7,980 nucleotides of DNA from CAYZXU01 sp964482535 (GTDB lineage: Bacteria; Desulfobacterota; Desulfobacteria; Desulfobacterales; BuS5), in assembly GCA_964482535.1 (NCBI GenBank), contig CAYZXU010000107.1, positions 1-7,980 on the forward strand, read 5' to 3'. The translations under genes were made by a program, and so were the position numbers. Under the pieces are notes generated by a model. The model made no database searches. It saw nothing but the letters and a program-made list of their open reading frames with translations, and was not told the origin of the DNA. Shown piece after piece: positions 1-6,334 of this stretch; position 1 is the first letter of the stretch, and every line of letters begins with the position of its first letter.

Positions 1-108
1 CACCATGTATTTATCTTGGCATTTATACATGGTGCTCGTGATCTTGAATCACTATGGAAACGTCGTGGTGAAACTGAAGGGATAAACACAGAATCGGGTA
101 AAGGTTAG
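1..108 (+). CDS. C-terminus of a ParE/RelE-type toxin (partial, 5' end outside window)
   Basis: Frame 1 is open from the first base to a TAG at 106-108 and gives 35 residues. The segment VFILAFIHGARDLESLW resembles the last beta strand and final helix of ParE/RelE-superfamily toxins, which often read 'hydrophobic strand, H-G-x-R-D-L, short helix'. In that family the protein acts in the cytoplasm as a gyrase poison (ParE) or a ribosome-dependent mRNA interferase (RelE), and is held in check by an antitoxin usually encoded just upstream, here outside the window. The basic, polar tail after the motif is ordinary. The gene runs toward the leftward operon and is separated from it by a repeat-rich spacer, so it is not part of that operon. 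The call rests on one short motif; ParE versus RelE, and activity, cannot be told. Confidence 0.55.
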   Translation, partial: HHVFILAFIHGARDLESLWKRRGETEGINTESGKG

Positions 109-135
109 TTTTTCTCTCGCCCTCCCCACATAGGG

Positions 136-169
136 ATATTAAGGCATACAGTACTGTAAGCTTTAATAT
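136..169. repeat. 34-bp near-perfect palindrome
   Basis: A perfect 12-bp palindrome TACAGTACTGTA at 147-158 is flanked by 11-bp arms (136-146 and 159-169). The arms pair at 9 of 11 positions; the exceptions are 143/162, a possible G-U pair in RNA, and 146/159. It begins 28 bp after the toxin-like stop codon. No T-run follows it on either strand, so a standard Rho-independent terminator is unlikely. It could be a dimer-protein operator, a cruciform-prone site, or a relic of a mobile element. No function can be assigned. Confidence 0.6.
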
Positions 170-247
170 TACGAAGAGTTTCGAGGCGTAAAAAATATAA
201 CAGCAAAATTAAAAAGCGGATAAGTGAAATACAAGACTGTATCAACA

Positions 248-307
248 AGAGTCAAATGTAGACTTGACCCGTTTTTTAGAGTCAAATGTAGACTTGACCC
301 GTTTTTT
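248..307. repeat. Exact tandem duplication of a 30-bp unit
   Basis: Copy 1 (248-277) and copy 2 (278-307) are identical over 30 bases and directly abut. Each begins AGAGTCAAATGTAG and ends with GACCCG and a run of six T (seven in copy 2). Inside each unit GTCAA and TTGAC form a 5-bp inverted repeat around an 8-base loop, so each copy is a small potential hairpin followed by CCCG and a T-run in the rightward direction. There is no spacer between copies, so this is not a CRISPR array. Such units are often dispersed palindromic repeats, but no mobilising gene is in the window. Confidence 0.85.
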
Positions 308-310
308 TCA

Positions 311-325
311 AGCCGAGCCGAGCCG
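311..325. repeat. Short tandem repeat (AGCCG)x3
   Basis: Three perfect AGCCG units lie 3 bp after the second 30-bp repeat copy, forming a small GC-rich island in AT-rich DNA. It may simply reflect replication slippage; no function is proposed. Confidence 0.7.
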
Positions 326-383
326 CTTTTGACAGATGTTGGGAAATTAAAATTTTATCGTTTTTTTGGAGCCCTTTTGTTTG

Positions 384-470
384 AAAAAAATCGTCACCCT
401 GGTAAAAACCGGAATCCAGGTGATCTGAAACTATTTAAAAACACTGGATTCGGGTCTTCGCCGGAATGAC
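384..470 (-). terminator. Probable Rho-independent terminator of the leftward etf operon
   Basis: Read as leftward RNA, which is the direction of etfA, the inverted repeat pairs at 24 of 27 positions: 20 Watson-Crick plus 4 G-U pairs, with 3 mismatches. The right end of the stem (393) is followed, after two bases, by seven U's (A-run 384-390 on the plus strand). The hairpin starts 54 bp after the etfA stop codon. Read rightward, the four G-U pairs become A-C mismatches and no T-run follows, so the structure favours the leftward transcript. The 24-base loop is longer than usual. The existence of the stem and U-run is seen directly; termination itself is inferred. Confidence 0.55.
393..470. repeat. 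78-bp imperfect inverted-repeat element (dispersed-repeat type)
   Basis: Two 27-base arms (393-419 and 444-470) face each other around a 24-base AT-rich centre. As DNA they match at 20 of 27 positions. The arm pattern, GTCAnnCCGG ... GGAATCCAG, looks like a short non-coding repeat found scattered in many proteobacterial genomes, typically between genes (family-level recognition from memory, not a search). Five of the seven differences are C/T, one is A/G-type with a G-U outcome, and one is G/C, so pairing strength differs between strands when transcribed (see the terminator entry). Confidence 0.7.
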
Positions 471-524
471 AAAAAACGGTAAAACTTTCTTTTATTTTCA
501 GTTTAAGCTTGTAAATTTTTAATG

Positions 525-1487
525 CTATATTTTTTTTGTTTCCTCGGTAATCAAAGGTAAGATTTCATGGAGATCCCCAACAATGCCGTAATCTGCCTTG
601 GAGAATATGGGTGCTTCAGGGTCTGAATTTATTGCCACAACCACCTTTGATGAGGACATGCCTGCAATATGCTGTATTGCTCCTGAAATTCCGCAGGCAA
701 AATAAAGATCAGGGGAAACAACCTTGCCTGTCTGGCCAACCTGATCCGAGGGCGGTCTCCATCCCTCATCAACTGCTGAACGTGATGCTCCGACTGCTCC
801 TTTGAGTACTGCTGCAAGTTCTTCTATGGCAGCAAAATCGGAACTGCCCACTCCCCTGCCCCCTGATACAACAACATCCGCTTCAGTGAGCTCCACCTGA
901 TCAGTATTCATTATTTTCTCAACAAATTTCAGACAAATATCTCCTGTATCAACATTAACCTTTTCAACAGCAGCATCTTTTCCTGAAAATTCCTCAACAG
1001 GCATGGATTTCGGCCTGATGGAGACTATTTGAGGAGTTCCTGTTAATGCAACTTCAGCAAGAATTTTTCCTCCGTAAATGGGTCTTGTTGCGTTCAGATT
1101 TCCATCTGCCACACTAATTTTTATACAGTCTGAGGCCAGTGGAGCATTCAAACGAGCGCTAAGCCTTGCTGAAAGATCCTTGCCCTGGGTGGAAGCTCCC
1201 ATTATAATCGCAGCAGGCTCTTCTTGGGCGATAATTTTGTCAACAACATTGACATAGGAATCCGTCATATATTCTTTAAGTGCAGGATCATCCGCAACCA
1301 TTATACGAGATGCCCCGTATTTACAAAGTTCTTTTGCAATATCTTCCATGCCTGAGCCTAAAACAAGGCATATAAGCTCACAGCCCATCTGATCGGCAAT
1401 ACGCTTTCCTTCACTTAAAGCCTCAAAAGTAACTTTTCTAAAAACACCATCTATCTGTTCGGCTATTGCAAGCACACCTTTTGACAT
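525..1487 (-). CDS. etfA: Electron transfer flavoprotein alpha subunit
   Basis: This 320-residue protein is the FAD-holding subunit of the soluble ETF heterodimer, which passes electrons between flavoprotein dehydrogenases and acceptors such as quinone or ferredoxin-linked enzymes. Residues 1-190 are the variable N-terminal ETF domain. Residues about 195-320 are the highly conserved FAD domain with GGRGVG (209-214), GASRS (233-237), QVGQTGK (249-255), GISGAIQH (266-273) and AINSDPEAPIF (285-295), all the expected FAD contacts. Length is normal for a plain EtfA, with no N-terminal ferredoxin extension as in some clostridial forms. The start is supported by AGGAG (1494-1498) six bases upstream. 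It follows etfB by 24 bp and is the last gene of the operon. The family is certain; whether it is of the bifurcating class cannot be decided from these motifs. Confidence 0.95.
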   Translation of the reverse strand: MSKGVLAIAEQIDGVFRKVTFEALSEGKRIADQMGCELICLVLGSGMEDIAKELCKYGASRIMVADDPALKEYMTDSYVNVVDKIIAQEEPAAIIMGASTQGKDLSARLSARLNAPLASDCIKISVADGNLNATRPIYGGKILAEVALTGTPQIVSIRPKSMPVEEFSGKDAAVEKVNVDTGDICLKFVEKIMNTDQVELTEADVVVSGGRGVGSSDFAAIEELAAVLKGAVGASRSAVDEGWRPPSDQVGQTGKVVSPDLYFACGISGAIQHIAGMSSSKVVVAINSDPEAPIFSKADYGIVGDLHEILPLITEETKKI

Positions 1488-1493
1488 TTTGAT

Positions 1494-1498
1494 CTCCT
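1494..1498 (-). promoter_or_regulatory. Ribosome binding site of etfA
   Basis: Reading leftward, AAGGAGATCAAA precedes the ATG, with the AGGAG core six bases from the start codon inside the 24-bp etfB-etfA gap. It fixes the etfA start and shows that etfA has its own strong initiation site. Confidence 0.8.
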
Positions 1499-1511
1499 TA
1501 AATACTTGTCT

Positions 1512-2294
1512 CTAAATTACTTTTGCTTCCTCGTGAAGCAGCTTAACCAGTTCAGCAGCCTTGGTCCCGGCAGATTCGCCTTCAATCATTTTGCCGTTTT
1601 CTCTTTCCAGGGGTAATCTCATGGATGTGACCGTTACAGAGGATTTTTCAATACTTGAAAGATCAATCCCTATATCTTCAAGACTTTTTATATCAATCGG
1701 TTTTTTCTTTGCCTTCATCATCCCAGGCAAAGAGACATAACGGGGCTCGTTCAATCCTCTCTGGGTAGTAAAAAGAGCAGGCAGGGGAGCATCAACAACA
1801 ACTGTTCCGCCTTCAACTACCCTGTGGCATCTTATCCTGCCATCTGAAATTTCTTCTTTAATAACCATGGAAACATGGGGTATATTTAAAAACTCTGCAA
1901 CAGCCGGCCCCACTAAATAATTATCATCATCAACGGCTCTTTGACCGGCAATAATAAGATCAAACTTAATATTTTTTATTGCGGCGCACAAAATTCTTGC
2001 CAGGCTTAAACCGTCCCGTGAATCAACTTCAGGGTCATTTACAAGAATTCCCCTGTCAGCTCCCATTGCAAGTGCGCTTCTCATGGTTGCTGCTGTTTTT
2101 TCAGGCCCAATGGAAACAACGGTAACAGAGCCGCCATGTGCCTCTTTAATCCTTATGGCTTCTTCAGCGGCAAACTCATCATATGGGTTTATTACCCATT
2201 TAACATTATTTGTCTTAATGGACTTTCCGTCGTCGTCAATCATTATAATGGATTCTGTTGCCGGAACCCTTTTCAACAAAACTATAATTTCCAT
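1512..2294 (-). CDS. etfB: Electron transfer flavoprotein beta subunit
   Basis: This 260-residue protein is the partner of EtfA and binds AMP in ordinary ETFs or a second FAD in bifurcating ones. The N-terminus MEIIVLLKRVPATE and INPYDEFAAEEAIRIKE (35-51) are typical. The nucleotide loop reads AGQRAVDDDNYLVGP (116-130). The EtfB signature VVEGGTVVVDAPLPALFTT (159-177) is followed by QRGLNEPRYVSLPGMMKAKKKPI (178-200), which contains the conserved N-E-P-R-Y and A-K-K-K-P elements. Length is normal. The loop is mixed: DDD resembles non-bifurcating ETFs, VGP resembles bifurcating ones. The upstream purine-rich AAGGGAAAGAGA is only a moderate ribosome site. It starts 59 bp after the fused oxidoreductase gene and 24 bp before etfA, in the same direction, so co-transcription with the glutamate-synthase genes is likely. 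Confidence 0.95.
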   Translation of the reverse strand: MEIIVLLKRVPATESIIMIDDDGKSIKTNNVKWVINPYDEFAAEEAIRIKEAHGGSVTVVSIGPEKTAATMRSALAMGADRGILVNDPEVDSRDGLSLARILCAAIKNIKFDLIIAGQRAVDDDNYLVGPAVAEFLNIPHVSMVIKEEISDGRIRCHRVVEGGTVVVDAPLPALFTTQRGLNEPRYVSLPGMMKAKKKPIDIKSLEDIGIDLSSIEKSSVTVTSMRLPLERENGKMIEGESAGTKAAELVKLLHEEAKVI

Positions 2295-2353
2295 TCTCTT
2301 TCCCTTTTTCTATTTGGAGCAAACTTTTTAAAGTTAAAACATAAACCAAAACC

Positions 2354-4684
2354 CTATCCCATGGAAAAATTCTGAACAAGATCCCATATTCCGCAGGGGC
2401 ATGCGCCTGCACAAAAACCGCAGCCTATGCATTTTGTTTCATCAACAATATATTCAAAACTCCCGTTTTCCAGCCCCTTCCTGCTGATTGCACTCTGGGG
2501 GCAGATTTCCACACAGATTCCGCAGTCCCTGCATGTTCCGCATGACAGACACTGGGCGCTGCATTGGGAAATATCATCAAATGCTTCAAGCCTTGGATCA
2601 AAATATTCATAAGTCATGCGGTCACGGCTTATCATCTTCCGCATTTTGATATCAGGATGTTTTCCTTCCAGTAAATCGTTTATCGCCATGGCTGTCCTGC
2701 GGCCCGCGCCTATTGCATCGGTTAAAAGCCCGGGTTTTACAACATCTCCTATGGCAAATATCTTTGGATCCGAGGTCTGAAAGTTTTCATCAACCTGAAC
2801 AAATCCGTTCACGGTTTCAATATCTTCTGGAAGAAAATCTATATCCGGTGAATCTCCAATAGACAGCACCACCGTGTCAGCGGGAAGAACTTCACCATCT
2901 GTGAGTTCTACTCCCTTATCAGAAATCTTTTTAGTAAAGCAAGGCCATTGAAATTTTGCTCCCACAGCCTCGGCATCTTCCTTTTCCCTGCCAAAAGCTG
3001 CCGGTTTCTGGATATCGATCAGGGTTATATCCTCTGCCCCGAATCTGTGAGCTTCGGTGGCTACATCACAGCCAACATTTCCTGCTCCTATGATAACCAC
3101 TCTTTTGCCAGGTTTAACCCTGCCTGCCTTTGCATCCATAAGAAACTCAAGGGCCGCGACTGCATTCTCTTTGCCTGGAATATTTATACTTCTTGGCCTC
3201 TGGGCGCCGACTGCAATAACAAGATAATCAAATTCCTCCCGCAACTGTTCAACCTCTTTTCCGGAAAGCTTTTGCTGAAGATGAACATGCGGAATCACCT
3301 CTTTTATTCTTTCAATTTCAGCGGTTATTACCTCTTCCGGAATACGTGTACCGGGAATAACCGACATTATCTTGCCGCCTAAAGTCTTTGAAGTGTCGTA
3401 AATTATGGCCTCATGACCTTTTTGACGAAGCTGCCAGGCAACTGAAATTCCGCCAGACCCTCCACCTATTACTGCAATTTTTTTTCCGCTTTCAGGAGGC
3501 ATTTGCGGCAAAGATGCATCAATACTGGCCTTGCCGAGTTTCTTGATATCAACAGGCACCATAAAGGCAGACTGACGCGTACATGCCTCCATGCACAGGT
3601 TAGGGCAAAGATAACCGCAAACAGTTGCCGGAAAAGGTGTATATGAAAGAGCCATATCAACGGCTTCGTCAATGCGTCCTTCTCTTATAAGACGCCACCT
3701 CTCCTGTACAGGTATGCCCGTGGGGCATGAGGCTTCACACGGAGCCGCATATTTTCTGTTTTCCCAGGCAGGAACAAACCGCCTTAAATCCCCTGTGGTG
3801 ATAACAGGAATAGGACTCCTGTCAATATCGGTCAGATCTCCTATCATACCACCCTTGCCCAGTTCCCTGTCCCAGACATCCCTGGAAAAAGATTCCATTG
3901 AACGCTTTTGCCGCGCAACTTTTTCCTGGGGGGTTTTTGCAACAAAAAGCTGCCACTGATCAAAATCCGACAATTCGTTAAAAAGCTCAGGTCTGTTTAT
4001 TTTTTCCAGAAAATCTTCAAGGCCGGTTTTAAGCCAGTTTTTATCCTTTTCATTAAGGGGCGCAAGACGAACATCGGCCTGGCTGTAACCTTTATGAGGG
4101 CCTCTTACAAAAACCTTTCCGCCCACCATTCCCACAAAAGGTCTGTAACCAAGAATATTATCAGGGGACTGAGCGTCAAAACCGCATATTACGGCAACGC
4201 CGCCTGCCATGAATTCTGCAAAATAATCACCCACTGAGCCCAAAACCCAGAGTTCCGGGGGATCAAAGCGGGGATTAAATTTAGTCATGGTCATGGCCCT
4301 TGCGCCTATATTTCCTTCTACAAATATCTTGCCCTGGGCCATGGCATTTGCAACGCCGTTTGCTGCATTACCGCGAACTATAATGTTTGCGCCTGCATTT
4401 AGCCAGCCCACATCATCTGAAGCCGGTCCCATTACTTCAATAACCGTATTGGGAAATCCCATTGAACCAACGCGCTGGCCGGACTGACCTTTTATTTTGA
4501 CATTAACCGTGTCAGAGCCAGCCTTCCACAGCCTTCCGCCTATTCCATGCTGACCAAATGCATTTATCTCCAGTTTTCTGCCGCCCCTTGCAACCTCATC
4601 CTGAATCATTTCTTCAAGCACGCGTGATTCCAGACGACACCCGTCTTTTTCACCGGAAATTAAACTATACTCTTCTTTACTCAT
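2354..4684 (-). CDS. Fused GXGXG (GltB domain 3) / GltD-like FAD-NAD(P) oxidoreductase / dicluster ferredoxin subunit
   Basis: This 776-residue protein joins parts normally found in separate glutamate synthase chains. Residues about 20-200 form the glycine-rich GXGXG beta-helix of GltB/GlxC (for example GQHGIGGRLW 44-53, GGKVFVRG 188-195). After a linker of about 100 residues comes a GltD-like module: Fe-S cysteines C316, C320, C356, C360, C364, C368; an FAD site GGGSGG (407-412); a nucleotide site GAGNVG (533-538); and a flavin-closing AIGDV (644-648). The end (707-765) is ferredoxin-like, with C718/C721/C724/C728 and C752/C755/C758/C762, plus extra C708, C712, C715 and C764. This tail resembles those of DsrL-type and other GltD-like oxidoreductases. 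It should shuttle electrons between NAD(P)H, FAD and Fe-S clusters toward the FMN subunit. GGAG at 4693-4696 supports the start, 15 bp after the preceding gene. Substrate specificity is not certain. Confidence 0.88.
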   Translation of the reverse strand: MSKEEYSLISGEKDGCRLESRVLEEMIQDEVARGGRKLEINAFGQHGIGGRLWKAGSDTVNVKIKGQSGQRVGSMGFPNTVIEVMGPASDDVGWLNAGANIIVRGNAANGVANAMAQGKIFVEGNIGARAMTMTKFNPRFDPPELWVLGSVGDYFAEFMAGGVAVICGFDAQSPDNILGYRPFVGMVGGKVFVRGPHKGYSQADVRLAPLNEKDKNWLKTGLEDFLEKINRPELFNELSDFDQWQLFVAKTPQEKVARQKRSMESFSRDVWDRELGKGGMIGDLTDIDRSPIPVITTGDLRRFVPAWENRKYAAPCEASCPTGIPVQERWRLIREGRIDEAVDMALSYTPFPATVCGYLCPNLCMEACTRQSAFMVPVDIKKLGKASIDASLPQMPPESGKKIAVIGGGSGGISVAWQLRQKGHEAIIYDTSKTLGGKIMSVIPGTRIPEEVITAEIERIKEVIPHVHLQQKLSGKEVEQLREEFDYLVIAVGAQRPRSINIPGKENAVAALEFLMDAKAGRVKPGKRVVIIGAGNVGCDVATEAHRFGAEDITLIDIQKPAAFGREKEDAEAVGAKFQWPCFTKKISDKGVELTDGEVLPADTVVLSIGDSPDIDFLPEDIETVNGFVQVDENFQTSDPKIFAIGDVVKPGLLTDAIGAGRRTAMAINDLLEGKHPDIKMRKMISRDRMTYEYFDPRLEAFDDISQCSAQCLSCGTCRDCGICVEICPQSAISRKGLENGSFEYIVDETKCIGCGFCAGACPCGIWDLVQNFSMG

Positions 4685-4692
4685 TCAAGTTT

Positions 4693-4696
4693 CTCC
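4693..4696 (-). promoter_or_regulatory. Ribosome binding site of the fused oxidoreductase gene
   Basis: Reading leftward, TTGGAGAAACTTGA precedes the ATG, with GGAG eight bases from the start codon. It fills the 15-bp gap after the FMN subunit's stop codon and supports tight coupling of the two genes. Confidence 0.7.
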
Positions 4697-4699
4697 AAA

Positions 4700-6334
4700 T
4701 CAAACAACATATTTTATCTGCAGACGCTCGGCCGCATGAAAATCATCAATTCCCAGTGCATCAGACATTCCAATTGGAAGAGATGTTGATCTTCCAAGGG
4801 GAGCCACAATCTTTTTCAGTTCAGTATCAAAACTCAAAAAGATATCCACAATTCTCTCTGCCACCAGTTCGGGATCAAGACGTCTGTAAAGCCGAGGGTC
4901 CTGAGACGTTATACCCTTTGGGCAAAGGCCGATATTGCAGATATTACACCTGTCGGACTCCGAGCCAAGACATCCTGCAGCCCCCTGCATAATATATTTT
5001 CCGGTCTGCACTCCACTGGCTCCAAGCATAATAAGAGCCGCGGCATTTGCCGCAAGATTTCCGTTTTTGCCAACGCCTCCTCCTGCAAATAACGGTATCT
5101 CATTCTGTTTGCCAAGTTTCACAAGGTTAAGATAAGAGTCCCTTATATTACCGGCAATGGGGTACCCCATACTGTTCATGGAAACATCATAGGCAGCGCC
5201 TGTTCCTCCATCTTCACCATCAATGGCAAGAGCCGCAGCATAAGGATTTCTGGCAAGATTATTCAAAACAGCGAGGGCAGTAGAGCTTCCTGAAATTTTT
5301 GGATAAACAGGAACCCTGAAACCCCAGGCCATATACATGGACTGTATCATCTTGGCCACTGCTTCTTCTATTGAATACTTGGTCTGATGCGTTGGGGGGC
5401 TTAAAAGGCTTACCCCTGTCGGCACTCCGCGTATGGCGGCGATCAGTTTATTTACCTTGTGCCACATGAGAAGCCCTCCGTCTCCGGGCTTGGCTCCCTG
5501 TCCGTATTTAATCTCGATTGCGCAGGGTTCTTCTTTCATCTCAGGCAAGGCATGAATAATCTCATCCCATCCAAAATAACCGCTGGCTATCTGCAGAATA
5601 ACATACTTTAAAAACCTGCTTCGCAAGAGTCTTGGAGGGCATCCACCTTCACCCGTACACATGCGCACAGGCATATTCAGCTCTTCATTAAGATATGCAA
5701 CCCCCATCTGGAGGCCTTCCCACATTGTGGGAGACAAGGCGCCAAAAGACATGCCGCCTATAACCAAAGGATAGATCTCTCTTACAGGCGGAATCCACCC
5801 GTTTTCACTGAGGCATTTCATATTATCTTCAGGAGACAAAACCCTGCCCAAAAGAGTATTAAGCTCAAATTCATGACGCCCTGCATCAAGGGCAGGATCG
5901 GTGAGCATTGAAATTCTTATGAATTTGATTCTGTCGAGAAGGCTGTATGCAACGTTACGGCGTCCGCCCCTGCGCTTTGGCTGCCCTCCCCTGTTAACAT
6001 GAACTTTGAGTTTGTCTGCCTCATCACTTCTTGCAGGCAGAATTGCATCATTCGGACATACAAGGTTACACATGGCGCAGCCGATACACCCGTAAGCAGG
6101 ATCGGTTCTCTGCCTTATACCGTAATATATATTATGCTCACTCGACTGGGTGCCACCAATATCGAGTGACACTTTAATGCTTCTCTTGCGAAAAACGCCT
6201 AATTCAATAGCATTAACAGGGCACACGGCAGTGCATTTACCGCACAGCGTGCACCTGTCCTTATCCCAGAGAATCTGCCAGGGCAAATCCTTTATGCTTA
6301 ATGTGGAAGGTGTAATTGCTCTGTTTGACAACAT
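4700..6334 (-). CDS. FMN/[3Fe-4S] glutamate synthase core subunit with N-terminal dicluster ferredoxin domain
   Basis: This 544-residue protein corresponds to GltB domain 2 / GlxD, where ammonia and a 2-oxo acid (2-oxoglutarate in GOGAT) are joined and reduced at FMN. The N-terminus has two [4Fe-4S] motifs: C28/C31/C34/C38 followed by P, and C83/C86/C89/C93 followed by P. The FMN barrel spans about 180-500: GGMSFGALSP (193-202), GEGGCPPR (228-235), KYGQGAKPGDGG (276-287), DGEDGGTGA (372-380), AGGGVGKNG (417-425). The [3Fe-4S] ligands lie in C455-C471 (C455, C463, C466, C471) before PKGITSQDP. This matches archaeal-type split glutamate synthases, in which ferredoxin motifs precede the barrel. 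There is no amidotransferase or GXGXG part; these are in the flanking genes. The start overlaps the amidotransferase gene by 37 bp and is set by a strong ribosome site. N-methylglutamate synthase (MgsC) is a related alternative. Confidence 0.92.
   Translation of the reverse strand: MLSNRAITPSTLSIKDLPWQILWDKDRCTLCGKCTAVCPVNAIELGVFRKRSIKVSLDIGGTQSSEHNIYYGIRQRTDPAYGCIGCAMCNLVCPNDAILPARSDEADKLKVHVNRGGQPKRRGGRRNVAYSLLDRIKFIRISMLTDPALDAGRHEFELNTLLGRVLSPEDNMKCLSENGWIPPVREIYPLVIGGMSFGALSPTMWEGLQMGVAYLNEELNMPVRMCTGEGGCPPRLLRSRFLKYVILQIASGYFGWDEIIHALPEMKEEPCAIEIKYGQGAKPGDGGLLMWHKVNKLIAAIRGVPTGVSLLSPPTHQTKYSIEEAVAKMIQSMYMAWGFRVPVYPKISGSSTALAVLNNLARNPYAAALAIDGEDGGTGAAYDVSMNSMGYPIAGNIRDSYLNLVKLGKQNEIPLFAGGGVGKNGNLAANAAALIMLGASGVQTGKYIMQGAAGCLGSESDRCNICNIGLCPKGITSQDPRLYRRLDPELVAERIVDIFLSFDTELKKIVAPLGRSTSLPIGMSDALGIDDFHAAERLQIKYVV

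Larger units (their letters stand above)
109..524. other. Convergent intergenic spacer, repeat-rich, no gene seen
   Basis: This 416-bp stretch lies between the end of the rightward toxin-like gene and the end of the leftward etfA. It is AT-rich with many homopolymer runs. It holds a 34-bp near-palindrome (136-169), two exact tandem copies of a 30-bp unit (248-307), three AGCCG units (311-325) and a 78-bp imperfect inverted repeat (393-470). An 81-codon open frame at 224-469 is made almost wholly of these repeats, shows no protein-like pattern and is not called as a gene. The spacer looks like a site where small non-coding repeats have collected. Confidence 0.75.

Noticed and set aside
248..307. 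Possible CRISPR array
   Set aside because: Only two copies, directly abutting with no spacers, and no cas genes.
224..469. 81-codon rightward frame in the spacer
   Set aside because: It is built from the 30-bp tandem repeat, the AGCCG repeat and the inverted repeat, and the protein shows only repeat-derived residues (V-K-C-R-L-D-P-F-F twice).
2322..2335. AT-only palindrome between the fused gene and etfB as a terminator
   Set aside because: AACTTTTTAAAGTT has no G-C pairs and no hairpin loop of useful size, so it would not stop transcription; it gives no reason to split the operon.
2948..3382. 144-codon rightward frame
   Set aside because: It lies fully antisense within the GltD-like module, whose motifs are clear, and its product shows no recognisable pattern.
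2354..4684. DsrL (sulfite reductase partner) as the identity of the fused protein
   Set aside because: The GltD-like and ferredoxin parts resemble DsrL, but the N-terminal GXGXG domain and the adjacent amidotransferase and FMN subunits point to a glutamate-synthase-type complex.
4558..4992. 144-codon rightward frame
   Set aside because: It is antisense across the end of the FMN subunit gene and the start of the fused gene; it is a shadow of conserved coding sequence.
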